Positions 30,929 to 39,988 of a DNA stretch of 64,000 nucleotides are shown one piece after another. Both the position numbers and the translations under genes were made by a program. The notes under the pieces are model-generated. The model saw only the letters and a program-made list of their open reading frames with translations, did no database searches and was not told where the DNA came from. The stretch is from Dyella psychrodurans (lineage in GTDB: Bacteria > Pseudomonadota > Gammaproteobacteria > Xanthomonadales > Rhodanobacteraceae), in the NCBI RefSeq assembly GCF_003363265.1, contig NZ_QRBF01000001.1, positions 776,451 through 840,450 on the forward strand, read 5' to 3'. Within the stretch, counting starts at the first letter, position 1. Each line of letters opens with the position of its first letter.

Positions 30929-30960
30929 AAAAGCCCGCAACTCACGTTGCGGGCTTTTTG
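30929..30960. terminator. Bidirectional terminator
   Basis: AAAAGCCCGCAAC and GTTGCGGGCTTTTT form a strong hairpin with a T-run on both strands. It separates the cytochrome genes (+) from nfuA (-), which are convergent. Confidence 0.9.
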
Positions 30961-30974
30961 GTATCCGTGCCGGA

Positions 30975-31583
30975 TCAACCCATCGCGGATTGCCCTTCCT
31001 TCTTGCGATAGTACGGATTGTTGCCGCCCGAGTGATCCGTCGCGTCGCGCACTTCGGTAATTTCCGGCACGCGCTCGCGCAAGGTTTTTTCCACGCCGTG
31101 CTTGAGCGTGACATCCACCATGCCGCAACCGTGGCAACCGCCGCCGAATTGCAGCAACACTACGCCGTTGGCGTCGATCTCAAGCAAGCTCACACGTCCG
31201 CCGTGCGCGGCGATGCGCGGATTCACTTCGGCGTCGAGCACATAGCGAACCCGCTCGACCAGTCCGGCTTCCATGCCCGGCAGTTCGCCCTTGATCTTCG
31301 GGGCGCGGATATTCAACTGCCCGCCCGTCTGATTGGGTTCGAAGTCGATGTTGGCGCCTTCCAGCCATGGTGCGCTATCGCCTTCGATATGGAAGTCGAA
31401 GCCCTTGCATTCGATCGTCCATTCGTTGCCGGTAAGCTCCTGCGGCTCGCAGAACTCGAGTTCGCAGTCGGCCGCGGGTGTGCCGGGTGAGGTGACGCGC
31501 AGGCGAATGCCCGCCCCTTCGATGCCCTGCTGGGAAAGAAGGCGCAGGAAGTGCTGCTGCGCGCGTTCGGAAATCTCGATCAT
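30975..31583 (-). CDS. nfuA: Fe-S biogenesis protein NfuA
   Basis: Carries and delivers iron-sulfur clusters to target enzymes. The 202-residue protein has an N-terminal degenerate A-type domain (MIEISERAQQHFLRLLSQQG) and a C-terminal Nfu domain whose cluster motif is GGGCHGCGMVDVTLKHG (CxxC). The ATG at 31583 with CCGGAGC ahead is preferred over the longer frame to 31637. Length matches E. coli NfuA (191). Confidence 0.95.
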   Translation of the reverse strand: MIEISERAQQHFLRLLSQQGIEGAGIRLRVTSPGTPAADCELEFCEPQELTGNEWTIECKGFDFHIEGDSAPWLEGANIDFEPNQTGGQLNIRAPKIKGELPGMEAGLVERVRYVLDAEVNPRIAAHGGRVSLLEIDANGVVLLQFGGGCHGCGMVDVTLKHGVEKTLRERVPEITEVRDATDHSGGNNPYYRKKEGQSAMG

Positions 31584-31724
31584 GCCTGCTCCGGAACTAC
31601 CATCGGCGCCCGCCATGGACGGGCCATACCGCACCATTTTAGTCCTGTTTCATCCGAAAATGCCCGGCTGGCGTTTTTTCGCGTACAGTTTCGGCGCTTT
31701 AGTGTTTGAACCCTGGAGATCGCC

Positions 31725-32066
31725 ATGACCACCCCTCCGCTTTCCGCCCAACACTGCCAGCCCCGCAAGGGCAAGGAACACGCGCTGGACGAAGCGGCCA
31801 TCTCCGCGCTGCTGCCGCTGGTGCATGGCTGGAAACTCGCGGAGCAAGGCGACGCGCTGGTGAAGGACTATCGTTTCGAAAACTTCCATCACACGCTTGG
31901 CTTTATCAACGCCGTCGGCTTCATGGCCAATCAAGAAGACCATCATCCCGATATCGAGGCAGGCTACGGCCATTGCAAGCTGCGCTGGTCCACGCACGAT
32001 GTGGGCGGCCTGTCGCTGAACGATTTCATCTGCGCCGCGCGCGCCGACGCCCTGCTCGCCCGTTGA
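31725..32066 (+). CDS. phhB: Pterin-4a-carbinolamine dehydratase
   Basis: Recycles 4a-hydroxytetrahydrobiopterin after phenylalanine hydroxylation. The 113-residue protein has the family pattern WKLAEQGDALVKDYRF, FINAVGFMANQEDHHPDIE (active-site His pair) and LRWSTHDVGGLSLNDF. GGAG precedes the ATG. Its stop overlaps the TTG start of the next gene (TTGA at 32063-32066), so that gene is probably translationally coupled. Confidence 0.94.
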   Translation: MTTPPLSAQHCQPRKGKEHALDEAAISALLPLVHGWKLAEQGDALVKDYRFENFHHTLGFINAVGFMANQEDHHPDIEAGYGHCKLRWSTHDVGGLSLNDFICAARADALLAR

Positions 32067-33574
32067 ACGAAACAAGGCACCCTCGCGCAACGTGGGCCTA
32101 TGCAGGATATCTGTTGGCTGCGGTCGTCATTTACGTTGCGCTGGGTTGGCTGGCGGCGCGGATCACTGGCGCACATTTGCTCGATCAGGCGCAGTCGCAA
32201 CTGGCCCGTGTCGAAAACCACGAACCGCTTTGGGAATGGCGCTTGCGCAAACCGCGCGATCTGATCGCAAGCCGCGCTTTCGGAAACGCCAAAGTGGTGA
32301 GCGATGACGATGCGCTGCGCATCGCCAGCGTCGATGGCACGCCGTTTGAACTCGGCTTGCCGATTGCGTGGTCGCTGGACCTGGCGCATTGGCCAGTTCT
32401 TCAATTGGAGTTGCAAAGCAGCGCTCCCGGTACGCTCGGACTTGTTTGGCAAGGCCCTGACAACTCGCCTGCATGCCTGGCGCTCGCGGCCAGTCCGCTG
32501 ACGCCGGACACCCGAGCCCTGCGTATCGATTTGCGCGATCTTGTGTGGCACGCGGCAGACGATGGCCGTTGTCCGGCACCCGGCATTGCGCAGTTGTTAC
32601 GGCTGCGCGTGCAGATTCCCCGCGACGCCACGCTGCGCGTGAGTTCGGCTTCCTTGGCAACGACTCAGGCATTGCCGCCTCTCCAAGACACCAGCATCGA
32701 TCTGCCGGCGCACGCGACCGGGGGTGAACTGGAGCGCGCCGTAACCCCCGCTCAAAACTGGGCGATGCCCCTGTTCCGCCTGCCTGACGGCATCCGTGCC
32801 GAAACGATGCTTAAGTGGCGCGATCAATTGCGTCAGCGTTGGCCAGCGGCATTGATCGTGCCTTTCGGCGCCACGCCACAGCCCGTACCCGACCATTCGT
32901 ATCGCGCGCTGGCATGGCTTGCCTGCGTCCTTTATCTCGTGGCGCTGACATGGCTGGTGCTGAAACCGGTCAAAGGCCGGCTGCGGCCCTGGCTCGACAT
33001 CGTCGGTTGCCTGCTTGGGCCGCTTTGGTTGGTGGCAGGCCTGCATTGGGGCTTGTATCCAACTCCCTTGGGGGTGACGGCGTTCGCCGGCGGGCTCCTC
33101 TTCGCGTTGGTCGTCGAGCGCCACCATCTGCCGCGCCTCTGGCGCTGGCCTGAAACCCGACATGCGTGGCTATGGCCCTTGGCGCCGGTGCCGGTTGCGC
33201 TGCTGTTGATCGTTCTTTTCGGCCATACGCCTCATGCATTGCTGCTCGGACACGTGGTCACGTATTTCGGCTGGGCCTGGCTGCAGCAGTGGTTGATGCT
33301 GGTAGTGCTTCTGCGACGCTTCGAGCAGGTTATGCCGAGACCTGGATGGGCCATGCTGGCCGTCGCCACGCTATTTGGACTGTTCCACACACCCAACGGG
33401 CTGGTGATGCAAGTGTGCTTCGCGGCTGAACTCTGGTGGGTGTGGTGCTTCCGGCGTTCACATAGCGTGCTGCCCATTGGCGTGGCGCACGCGGTGTGCG
33501 CCCTGCTGGTCGAGGCGAGCTTGAGCGGCGGCTGGATGCGTTCGCTCGAAGTCAGCGGCCGCTTCTTCCTCTAG
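32063..33574 (+). CDS. Integral membrane protein, degenerate CPBP-like
   Basis: A 503-residue protein. No ATG or GTG precedes the first membrane helix (WAYAGYLLAAVVIYVALGWL), so the TTG at 32063 that overlaps the phhB stop is the best start. A long periplasmic domain (about residues 35-270) of beta character (IASVDGTPFELGL, WPVLQLELQSSAPG) follows, and then seven or eight membrane helices. The last helices resemble a CPBP/Rce1-type intramembrane protease: FGLFHTPNGLVMQ and GVAHAVCALLVEA supply the later His motifs. The first motif, normally EExxxR, reads LQQWLMLVVLLRR, without the Glu pair. It may be a non-enzymatic relative. The 3' end overlaps rluC by 23 bp, convergent. Confidence 0.7.
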   Translation: MNETRHPRATWAYAGYLLAAVVIYVALGWLAARITGAHLLDQAQSQLARVENHEPLWEWRLRKPRDLIASRAFGNAKVVSDDDALRIASVDGTPFELGLPIAWSLDLAHWPVLQLELQSSAPGTLGLVWQGPDNSPACLALAASPLTPDTRALRIDLRDLVWHAADDGRCPAPGIAQLLRLRVQIPRDATLRVSSASLATTQALPPLQDTSIDLPAHATGGELERAVTPAQNWAMPLFRLPDGIRAETMLKWRDQLRQRWPAALIVPFGATPQPVPDHSYRALAWLACVLYLVALTWLVLKPVKGRLRPWLDIVGCLLGPLWLVAGLHWGLYPTPLGVTAFAGGLLFALVVERHHLPRLWRWPETRHAWLWPLAPVPVALLLIVLFGHTPHALLLGHVVTYFGWAWLQQWLMLVVLLRRFEQVMPRPGWAMLAVATLFGLFHTPNGLVMQVCFAAELWWVWCFRRSHSVLPIGVAHAVCALLVEASLSGGWMRSLEVSGRFFL

Positions 33575-34523
33575 TCGCCGCAAGCGCATCGAGGAAACTT
33601 TTGAGGTCCCCGGGCAGCGGGGCCGAGAATCCGTAGGCGCGCCCGTCCAACTCGAACGACATGTGCGAAGCGTGCAAGAAAAGGCGGCTGAGGCCTAGGT
33701 CTCGAAACCGCTTGTTGGCCTCACGATCGCCGTACTTGGTATCGCCGGCAAGCGGATGGCCGATGTGGGCGGCATGCACGCGGATCTGGTGCGTGCGGCC
33801 CGTGCCCAGCGTGGCCTGCATGAGTCGCGCACCCGGGTACTGTTCCATCTCCCGGAAGAAGGTGAGCGAGGGCTTGCCACCTTCCGATACCCGGACCATG
33901 CGCTCGCCACCCTGGAGAATGGACTTCTGCAAGGGCGCGTTCACGTCAAAACGGGCCTTGGACGGGTGACCCACCATCAGGCACAGGTACTGCTTCGTCA
34001 CCTCGCCCGCGCGGATGGCCGCCTGAAGTCCCGTCAAGCCGGCGCGCGTACGGGCGAAGACGAGCACGCCGCTGGTGTCGCGGTCCAGGCGATGAACCAG
34101 TTCCAGGTGTTCTTTGGGGCGGGCCTGCCTCAGCAGCTCGATCGCCCCGTGGCTGACCCCGCTCCCGCCGTGACTGGCCATGCCGGAGGGCTTGTCGATG
34201 ACCAGGAAGTGCTTGTCCTCGAAGATCACCGCCTCGGCAGCCGCCGCGATGGCCCCCTGGGAAGCGCCCTGCTCGGCAGGCCGTTCAGCCACCCTCACAG
34301 GCGGGATGCGCAGCATATCGCCCTGGCTGAGACGGGTATCCGGCTTGGCGCGCTTGCCGTTCACACGCACCTGTCCGGTGCGCAACAGCCGGTAAATCAT
34401 GCTCTTTGGCACCCCCTTGAGCAGGGTCATCAGCGCGTTGTCGATGCGCTGGCCGTCCCGCTCCGGACCGACCTCGACTTGACGCACCCCGTGAGGAAGA
34501 TCGGGGGAAGTTACCGTCTGCAT
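33552..34523 (-). CDS. rluC: 23S rRNA pseudouridine synthase RluC
   Basis: Modifies U955, U2504 and U2580 (E. coli numbering) in 23S rRNA. The 323-residue protein has an N-terminal S4 domain (IDNALMTLLKGVPKSMIY, RVNGKRAKPDTRLSQGD) and the RluA catalytic loop HRLDRDTSGVLVFART with the essential Asp. GTGRTHQIRVHAAHIGHPL completes the core. The start at 34523 (MQTVTSPDL) fits the family length. It is divergent from rne, a conserved arrangement in gammaproteobacteria, and overlaps the 3' end of the preceding membrane-protein gene by 23 bp. Confidence 0.94.
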   Translation of the reverse strand: MQTVTSPDLPHGVRQVEVGPERDGQRIDNALMTLLKGVPKSMIYRLLRTGQVRVNGKRAKPDTRLSQGDMLRIPPVRVAERPAEQGASQGAIAAAAEAVIFEDKHFLVIDKPSGMASHGGSGVSHGAIELLRQARPKEHLELVHRLDRDTSGVLVFARTRAGLTGLQAAIRAGEVTKQYLCLMVGHPSKARFDVNAPLQKSILQGGERMVRVSEGGKPSLTFFREMEQYPGARLMQATLGTGRTHQIRVHAAHIGHPLAGDTKYGDREANKRFRDLGLSRLFLHASHMSFELDGRAYGFSAPLPGDLKSFLDALAATRGRSGR

Positions 34524-34863
34524 TGAAAAAAACCCGGGTAGAGAGGATACTCGCACAGCGCTTAGCCCGGTCCACCGATACAGTTAGTAAGGACCAGGCG
34601 CCCGCCTGTTACGTAGGCGAGGTTTGAGTCGGCCACCCTCGTGGTGACCGGTTGCAAACACCCTTTCATCGTAACGGTTCGGGTAGCCGCTTGTCCGGTC
34701 TCAATGTGCAGACAGACAAGTCGGCGTGCGTGCCACGAATCACCCCGGTATCGGGAACGTTACCGTTTATTTGCCGCTTTACCGCAGCGGCGCGATCCCC
34801 GGACAGGCCGCCACACCAGGCGCCACCGCGGCGCGCGACGCGCGGCCAAGCCGAGGAATTACA
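34524..34863 (+). promoter_or_regulatory. rluC-rne divergent promoter region and rne leader
   Basis: 340 bp without a gene. By analogy with E. coli, a long rne 5' leader allows RNase E to cut its own mRNA. I see only a modest hairpin (GGCCAC/GTGGTGACC near 34632-34650) and no clear -35/-10 pair. CGAGGAATTACA before 34864 contains the rne ribosome binding site. Confidence 0.4.
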
Positions 34864-37800
34864 ATGAAAAGAATGTTGATTAACGCAACTCAGCGTGAAG
34901 AGTTGCGTGTGGCCATCGTAGATGGTCAGGCTCTTTACGATCTCGATATCGAAATCCCCTCTCGCGAGCAGAAAAAAGCCAATATCTACAAAGGCCGCAT
35001 CACTCGCGTCGAACAATCCCTCGAAGCCTGCTTTGTCGATTACGGCGCCGAACGCCACGGCTTTCTGCCGCTGAAGGAAATCGCGCGCGAGTACTTCACT
35101 CAGGGTCTCGATCCCTACAAGTCGAACATCCGCGAACTGATCAAGGAAGGTCAGGAAATCGTCGTCCAGGTCGAGAAGGAAGAGCGTGGCAACAAGGGCG
35201 CGGCCCTTACCACCTTCATCAGCCTCGCCGGCCGCTACATGGTGCTGATGCCGAACAACCCGAAGGCTGGCGGCGTCTCCCGTCGCATCGAAGGTGAAGA
35301 TCGGCAGGCGCTCAAGGAAGCACTGGAGCATCTCACCGTTCCGGACGACATGGGTCTCATCGTGCGTACCGCCGGCATGGGCCGTGACGCCGAAGAACTG
35401 CAGTGGGACCTCGATTACCTCCTCCAGCTCTGGAAAGCGATCTCCGGCGCCGCCCAGGCGCAGAAGGCGCCGTTCCTGATCTACCAGGAATCGAAGCTGT
35501 TCATCCGCGCCTTGCGCGACTACCTGCGCAACGACATCGGCGAGATCCTGATCGACGAGGAGTCGCTGTATCAGGACGCGCGCGACTTCATGCAGCAGGT
35601 GATGCCCAACGCCCTGCGCAAGCTCAAGCTCTACAAGGACGACACCCCGCTGTTCTCGCGCTACCAGATCGAAACGCAGATCGAGAGCGCGTTCGACCGC
35701 AGCGTGCGCCTGCCTTCCGGCGGTTCGATCGTGATCGACCAGACCGAGGCGCTCACCGCCATCGACATCAACTCCTCCAAGGCCACCAAGGGTGGCGACA
35801 TCGAGGAGACCGCGTTCAATACCAATCTGGAAGCGGCCAGCGAGATCGCCCGCCAGCTGCGTATTCGCGACGCCGGCGGCCTGATCGTGATCGACTTCAT
35901 CGACATGGACAGTCCCAAGCACCAGCGCGAGGTCGAGGAACGCCTCAAGGAAGCGCTGAAGCTGGATCGCGCCCGCGTGCAGATCGCCCGCATCTCGCGC
36001 TTCGGCCTGCTGGAAATGTCGCGTCAACGCCTGCGCCCGTCGCTGGGCGAAGCCACGCAGGTCGTCTGCCCGCGTTGCGAGGGGCACGGCCACATCCGCG
36101 GTGTCGAATCGCTGTCGCTGTCGACGTTGCGATTGATCGAAGAGCACGCCATGAAGGACAACACCGGCCAGGTGCTAGTGCAGGCGCCGCCGAGCGTGGC
36201 CAACTTCATGCTCAACGAAAAGCGCGCCAGCGTGGTCGATATCGAACTGCGCAACAAGGTGCACGTGGTCATCGTGGCGGACGACAAGCTCGAAACGCCG
36301 CATATCGAAATCCAACGCATCCGCGAGGCGGACATGGGCGAGCACAGCAAGCCCAGCTACGAGCGCCTCACTGCACAGGAAGAGACGCCGACGCCGAAGA
36401 TGGGCCAAATGCTAGGCAGCAGCGAGCAGCCGGCGGTTAGCGGCATCATGCCGTCGAGCCCCGCTCCCGTGCGCGAGGAAGAGCCCGTTGCCCCGGCACC
36501 CGCACCTGCTGCAGCGGCGGCAACGAAGCGCCCATCCACCCCCGCCGCTCATCCGGCTGCGAAGGCGAATGGCGGTTTCTTCTCCCGCTTGTTCGGCTGG
36601 TTCGGCAGCAATGGCTCCGCCGCTGCAGCTCCCGCCCCTGCTCCCGCACCGGCTTCCTCGCGCCAGGAGTCGTCTCGCGGCAAGCCGCAAGACAATCGTC
36701 GCAATGACCGCGCGCGCGCGGACGGCCAGGCACAGCGCCAGGGCCAACAGCGCGGCGAAGCGCAGCAGGGTGGTGCACGCGGCGGCGCGCAGCAGCAGAG
36801 CAAGAATCCGAATCAAAACCAGAATCAGCGCCAGCGCGGCAACGAACAACAGCAGGCACCGGCGCGTCAGCAGCAAGGCGGCAAGCAGCAGCAAGAACAG
36901 CGTCAGCAGAAGCCGGCACAGCCGAACGACGCCGCAGCGGCCGAGCGCAACAAGCAAAACGCTCCTGCCGCCAAGCAGCAGGAACGCCAGCAACGTGCCC
37001 CGCAGGGTGAACGGCCGCCGCAGAGCAACGTCGCCGCAGTCGTGCCCAAGCCTGCCGAACCCGCAAAACCTGTTGCCGAGGCATCGACTGTCACCGCCGC
37101 CGTCAACATTGCACCCGAGGTGGCTGCCGAATCCGCAGACGCCGCAGGTCAGTCGCGCCGCCGCCGTGGCCGGCGCGGCGGTCGCCGCCGTCGTCGCCAC
37201 GAAGGTGCGGTGGCCGGCGCGGCGCCGAACGAACAAATCACGGCCTTGGACGACGAGGATCGGGACGAAGACGCCGCAACCGACGTCGAACACGCTTCAG
37301 CGCAAGCCGAGCGCGAGCCGGTGACTGTACATGCCGCACCGACAGTGGAGGCCGCAACATTGACACCCGCGCCGGAAACCTCCGAGCCTGTGGTGTCGAC
37401 GTCGTTCGACAGGGCATGGGAACACCAGCCTGCCGAATCACTGGCAGAAACCAAACCCATCGTCGTTACCGTGGATCACCACGTCGAGATCGTAAACACC
37501 ACCACCGAGGAAATCGTGGCGCCGCTAATCGTCGCGCCTGCCCCCGTGACTGCATCATTCAATTTGCCGGTGCTGCCGCCGATCCCCGTTCGTAACGAAA
37601 TCGAAGAAGTGCGGGACGAAGCAGCAGCCGAGATGCACGCGGAAACGGTGACAGTCACGGTGCCTCACGACGCCGCACCTGCGGCAAACGAAGCACATCT
37701 GACGGCCCCGCTCGAATCGTTCGTAGTAACGCCTGAACCGGCCGCGCCAACCGTTGAATTGACGAGTGGGCCAGTCGCTCCGGAACCTGTGGTGGTTTCG

Positions 37801-37965
37801 CCCACACCCCTGTTCCACCAGCCGGAACAGGGCGACCTGTTGTCCGCGCCGCTGCGCCAGCATGCTTCGTCGACGTCGGTCGACCATGCATCGGACGAGA
37901 CGAATGCGCCCTCGTCCGAAGAGGACGAAACTCATGCAGGACAGCGAGACAACAAGCTCTCCTGA
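34864..37965 (+). CDS. rne: Ribonuclease E
   Basis: The main endoribonuclease for mRNA decay and rRNA/tRNA processing, scaffold of the degradosome. The 1033-residue protein starts [20 protein letters not shown], then the S1 domain ([20 protein letters not shown]) and the catalytic core with [11 protein letters not shown] and LIVIDFIDM holding the Mg-binding Asp residues. The zinc-link is [10 protein letters not shown]. The C-terminal half (from about 510) is low complexity: Pro/Ala-rich, a short amphipathic [11 protein letters not shown] segment that could touch the membrane, a Gln/Arg-rich stretch, an Arg-rich block ([15 protein letters not shown]), then an acidic tail. This is the usual layout of a degradosome scaffold. 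The start at 34864 gives the conserved N-terminus. Confidence 0.96.
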   Translation: MKRMLINATQREELRVAIVDGQALYDLDIEIPSREQKKANIYKGRITRVEQSLEACFVDYGAERHGFLPLKEIAREYFTQGLDPYKSNIRELIKEGQEIVVQVEKEERGNKGAALTTFISLAGRYMVLMPNNPKAGGVSRRIEGEDRQALKEALEHLTVPDDMGLIVRTAGMGRDAEELQWDLDYLLQLWKAISGAAQAQKAPFLIYQESKLFIRALRDYLRNDIGEILIDEESLYQDARDFMQQVMPNALRKLKLYKDDTPLFSRYQIETQIESAFDRSVRLPSGGSIVIDQTEALTAIDINSSKATKGGDIEETAFNTNLEAASEIARQLRIRDAGGLIVIDFIDMDSPKHQREVEERLKEALKLDRARVQIARISRFGLLEMSRQRLRPSLGEATQVVCPRCEGHGHIRGVESLSLSTLRLIEEHAMKDNTGQVLVQAPPSVANFMLNEKRASVVDIELRNKVHVVIVADDKLETPHIEIQRIREADMGEHSKPSYERLTAQEETPTPKMGQMLGSSEQPAVSGIMPSSPAPVREEEPVAPAPAPAAAAATKRPSTPAAHPAAKANGGFFSRLFGWFGSNGSAAAAPAPAPAPASSRQESSRGKPQDNRRNDRARADGQAQRQGQQRGEAQQGGARGGAQQQSKNPNQNQNQRQRGNEQQQAPARQQQGGKQQQEQRQQKPAQPNDAAAAERNKQNAPAAKQQERQQRAPQGERPPQSNVAAVVPKPAEPAKPVAEASTVTAAVNIAPEVAAESADAAGQSRRRRGRRGGRRRRRHEGAVAGAAPNEQITALDDEDRDEDAATDVEHASAQAEREPVTVHAAPTVEAATLTPAPETSEPVVSTSFDRAWEHQPAESLAETKPIVVTVDHHVEIVNTTTEEIVAPLIVAPAPVTASFNLPVLPPIPVRNEIEEVRDEAAAEMHAETVTVTVPHDAAPAANEAHLTAPLESFVVTPEPAAPTVELTSGPVAPEPVVVSPTPLFHQPEQGDLLSAPLRQHASSTSVDHASDETNAPSSEEDETHAGQRDNKLS

Positions 37966-37996
37966 CAGGCGAAATGCTCAGCCACCTGAGTCAAAG

Positions 37997-38026
37997 AAAA
38001 AGGCCGGACGATGTCCGGCCTTTTTT
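37997..38026 (+). terminator. rne terminator
   Basis: AAAAAGGCCGGAC and GTCCGGCCTTTTTT pair around GAT with T-runs on both strands, 35 bp past the rne stop and 20 bp before the stop of the convergent regulator gene. Confidence 0.9.
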
Positions 38027-38046
38027 CATGCATGTTCCGCGGAAAC

Positions 38047-38697
38047 TCAGTTGCCAACTTGATTGTTGTGCGTATCCAGCAAGCCATGCACCGTCATCAG
38101 ATGCGCAAGGCTGATGACATGGTCCACCTGCAGCTTTTCCATCAGACGTTGCTTGTAGGTAGAAACCGTCTTGGGGCTCAGATTCAGCTGCTCGCCGATG
38201 GCTGTCAGCGCCTTGCCGCGCACCAGCATCATGGCCACTTCAAGCTCACGGCTGGAAAGCACATCGAAGGGCGAACCCTCCCCATCCAGCGTGGCCAATG
38301 CCAGCTGCTGGGCTACGGCGGGCGCCAGATACCGACGCCCAGTTGCCACCTGGCGCACGGCATTGAGCAATTCGTCGGCCGCGCAGCTCTTGGTCAAATA
38401 GCCATGCGCGCCGGCATCCAATAAACGCTTGGGAAAACGGGCATCGTCCACCACGGTCACGACGATCACACGCGTGGGCAGGTTCGCGCGCGCTACGCGC
38501 TCCGTCAGCTCGATGCCACTCATGCCAGGCATATGGACATCGACCAGCGCAATATGCGGCTTGGTCGCCCGGATCAGGCGCAGCCCCTCCTCGGCCGTGC
38601 CCGCTTCACCGCAGATACGTATGTCCGGCTGTTGCAGGATCATCCTGAAGCCGGTTCGAACCAGCTCGTGATCATCCACGAGTACAACGTCAATCAT
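38047..38697 (-). CDS. NarL/LuxR-family response regulator (UvrY/GacA-like)
   Basis: A 216-residue two-component regulator. The receiver domain has VVLVDDHELVRTGF with the acidic pair, IALVDVHMPGM with the phosphorylated Asp, and TKSCA for the Lys switch. The C-terminal HTH domain is LSSRELEVAMMLVRGKAL then LNLSPKTVSTYKQRLMEK. Length and arrangement match UvrY/GacA/SirA, which in gammaproteobacteria activates Csr small RNAs. GGGAGG is just before the ATG at 38697. No sensor kinase gene is adjacent. The longer frame to 38805 is not conserved-looking. Confidence 0.9.
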   Translation of the reverse strand: MIDVVLVDDHELVRTGFRMILQQPDIRICGEAGTAEEGLRLIRATKPHIALVDVHMPGMSGIELTERVARANLPTRVIVVTVVDDARFPKRLLDAGAHGYLTKSCAADELLNAVRQVATGRRYLAPAVAQQLALATLDGEGSPFDVLSSRELEVAMMLVRGKALTAIGEQLNLSPKTVSTYKQRLMEKLQVDHVISLAHLMTVHGLLDTHNNQVGN

Positions 38698-38943
38698 CGT
38701 CTGCCCTCCCTGGATAGGAATCGTGCTTAGGCAAAGTAGGCGCCTCACTGACACATTGCAAGCCCGTAACCCCTCGTCCGGAAAGGATTTTCCATATAGC
38801 TCCAATACCCACTGAATAAATAGGAAATCACCTACATACTCGTCCTAAAATCAGTGTCATTATTCGTTTTGTAGGACCTGCACGTAGTTCGTATCGCACA
38901 CCCCAGCAAGGCTAGTCAGCACTAACCCGAATGGAGCGTAACG

Positions 38944-39183
38944 ATGGTGATCTACTCGCTCAGACAATCCCCTGACGGGGATTGGAGCATCCGCCGCGAC
39001 TCGGCAACGTTATTCAGCCAACTTAGGCTAGGCCCAGCCATCCAACTGGCGCGCGAAGCCGCTCGCGACGAACACAACCGTTCCGGTCGTAGCACCTGCG
39101 TCGAAATGCCGGGACCGGCATCCACCATTCGCCTGGCGCAATACGCAAAGCCCGGCATGCCGATTGAAAGCGCCGTGGCCTGA
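38944..39183 (+). CDS. Small conserved-looking hypothetical protein
   Basis: A 79-residue protein (MVIYSLRQSPDGDWSIRRDS, then TLFSQLRLGPAIQLAREAAR, RTCVEMPG-like core and a polar end). A DUF2188-like compact alpha/beta fold is possible but I cannot confirm it. GGAGCGTAACG precedes the ATG. It sits between the regulator gene and tRNA-Leu(UAA). The upstream region 38800-38900 is AT-rich and includes GTCCTAAAA and TTTTGTAGGAC about 20 bp apart, an imperfect inverted repeat that could be an operator. Confidence 0.65.
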   Translation: MVIYSLRQSPDGDWSIRRDSATLFSQLRLGPAIQLAREAARDEHNRSGRSTCVEMPGPASTIRLAQYAKPGMPIESAVA

Positions 39184-39273
39184 TTCGCGTCTCACATTGG
39201 CGCTCCCCTCGGTTCCCGAGCGCCCCCATGTTACGATCGCGCGCCTGCAGCCGGTCGCCCGGCAGCTGTCCCC

Positions 39274-39360
39274 GCCCGGATGGCGAAACAGGTAGACGCA
39301 AGAGACTTAAAATCTCTCGACCGCAAGGTCATGCCGGTTCGATTCCGGCTCCGGGCACCA
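39274..39360 (+). tRNA. tRNA-Leu (UAA)
   Basis: Starts GCCCGGATGGCGAAACAGG and ends TCCGGGCACCA with encoded CCA. The anticodon stem AGAGA/TCTCT encloses CTTAAAA (anticodon TAA). A class II variable arm follows. The 7-bp acceptor stem GCCCGGA/TCCGGGC is intact. No terminator follows directly; the nearest suitable one is 1.9 kb away at 41284-41309. Confidence 0.95.
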
Positions 39361-39361
39361 A
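39345..39361 (+). repeat. Left 17-bp direct repeat (tRNA 3' end)
   Basis: CCGGCTCCGGGCACCAA, the last 16 bases of tRNA-Leu(UAA) plus one, recurs exactly at 41241-41257. Duplication of a tRNA 3' end is typical of integration at an attB site. Confidence 0.85.
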
Positions 39362-39634
39362 ATAATTATCAAAGCGCCTTGATTGTTCGAAGCTTTTCTA
39401 CAAAGCGAACTCGAACTATCCGAACTTCTACCCACAGCAAATCGCGCGACGAAGTTTCGTGTGGGTAATGCGTATCCATGATTCAACGCAGAGCACGCTC
39501 GGCCTACGATAACGACCGATAACAAACGCTATCAGGCGTTTTCAACGTGTCGCCCTTTCATCAAGGGACGCGCGCATGAACTTTGAATCGCAGCAGGGCA
39601 CGCTGGAAAACACCGCCAATCTCGACCTGCTCGG

Positions 39635-39937
39635 ATCTCCATTCGCTGGGAACGCGCTGGCGACAGCGCCAACTATTCGGTGATCGACACCGGCTACTGC
39701 ATCCCCGCCGATCATCTGGCGCGCCTCACCGAGCGCTTCTACCACGTGTCGTCCAGTGGCTCGCGCGACAGCGGCGGCACCGGCCTGGGGCTTTCCATCG
39801 TCAAGCACGTGCTGGGTCTGCATCAGGCGCGGCTGGATATTCGCAGCACGCCCGCCCAGGGCTCCACCTTCACCTGCGGCTTCGGACACGAACGCTTGCT
39901 GGCGCCGGAAACGCACGATACCCACGCCGCCGGATAA
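39635..39937 (+). pseudogene. Fragment of PhoR histidine kinase (ATPase domain end)
   Basis: About 100 codons read ISIRWERAGDSANYSVIDTG, then IPADHLARLTERFYHVSS, GGTGLGLSIVKHVLGLHQ and STFTCGFGHERLL. These are the G1/F/G2 boxes and C-terminus of a PhoR-type sensor kinase. The N-terminal sensor, HisKA and N-box parts are missing. An ATG at 39576 after AAGGGACG opens another frame (MNFESQQGTLENTANL) that runs out at the junction. A stem of 11 bp (39921-39931 with 39938-39948) spans the stop codon. Confidence 0.75.
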
Positions 39938-39988
39938 GGCGGCGTGGGCTGATTGCAAATCGCGGCCTGAGGCCTAGCACTCGTGTTG

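Noticed and set aside
34726-34863. A longer rne start at 34726
   Set aside because: The 46 extra codons are not conserved-looking; CGAGGAATTACA and [13 protein letters not shown] mark the real start at 34864.
34666-36147. A 493-codon minus-strand frame
   Set aside because: It is antisense to the RNase E catalytic core and only reflects its codon bias.
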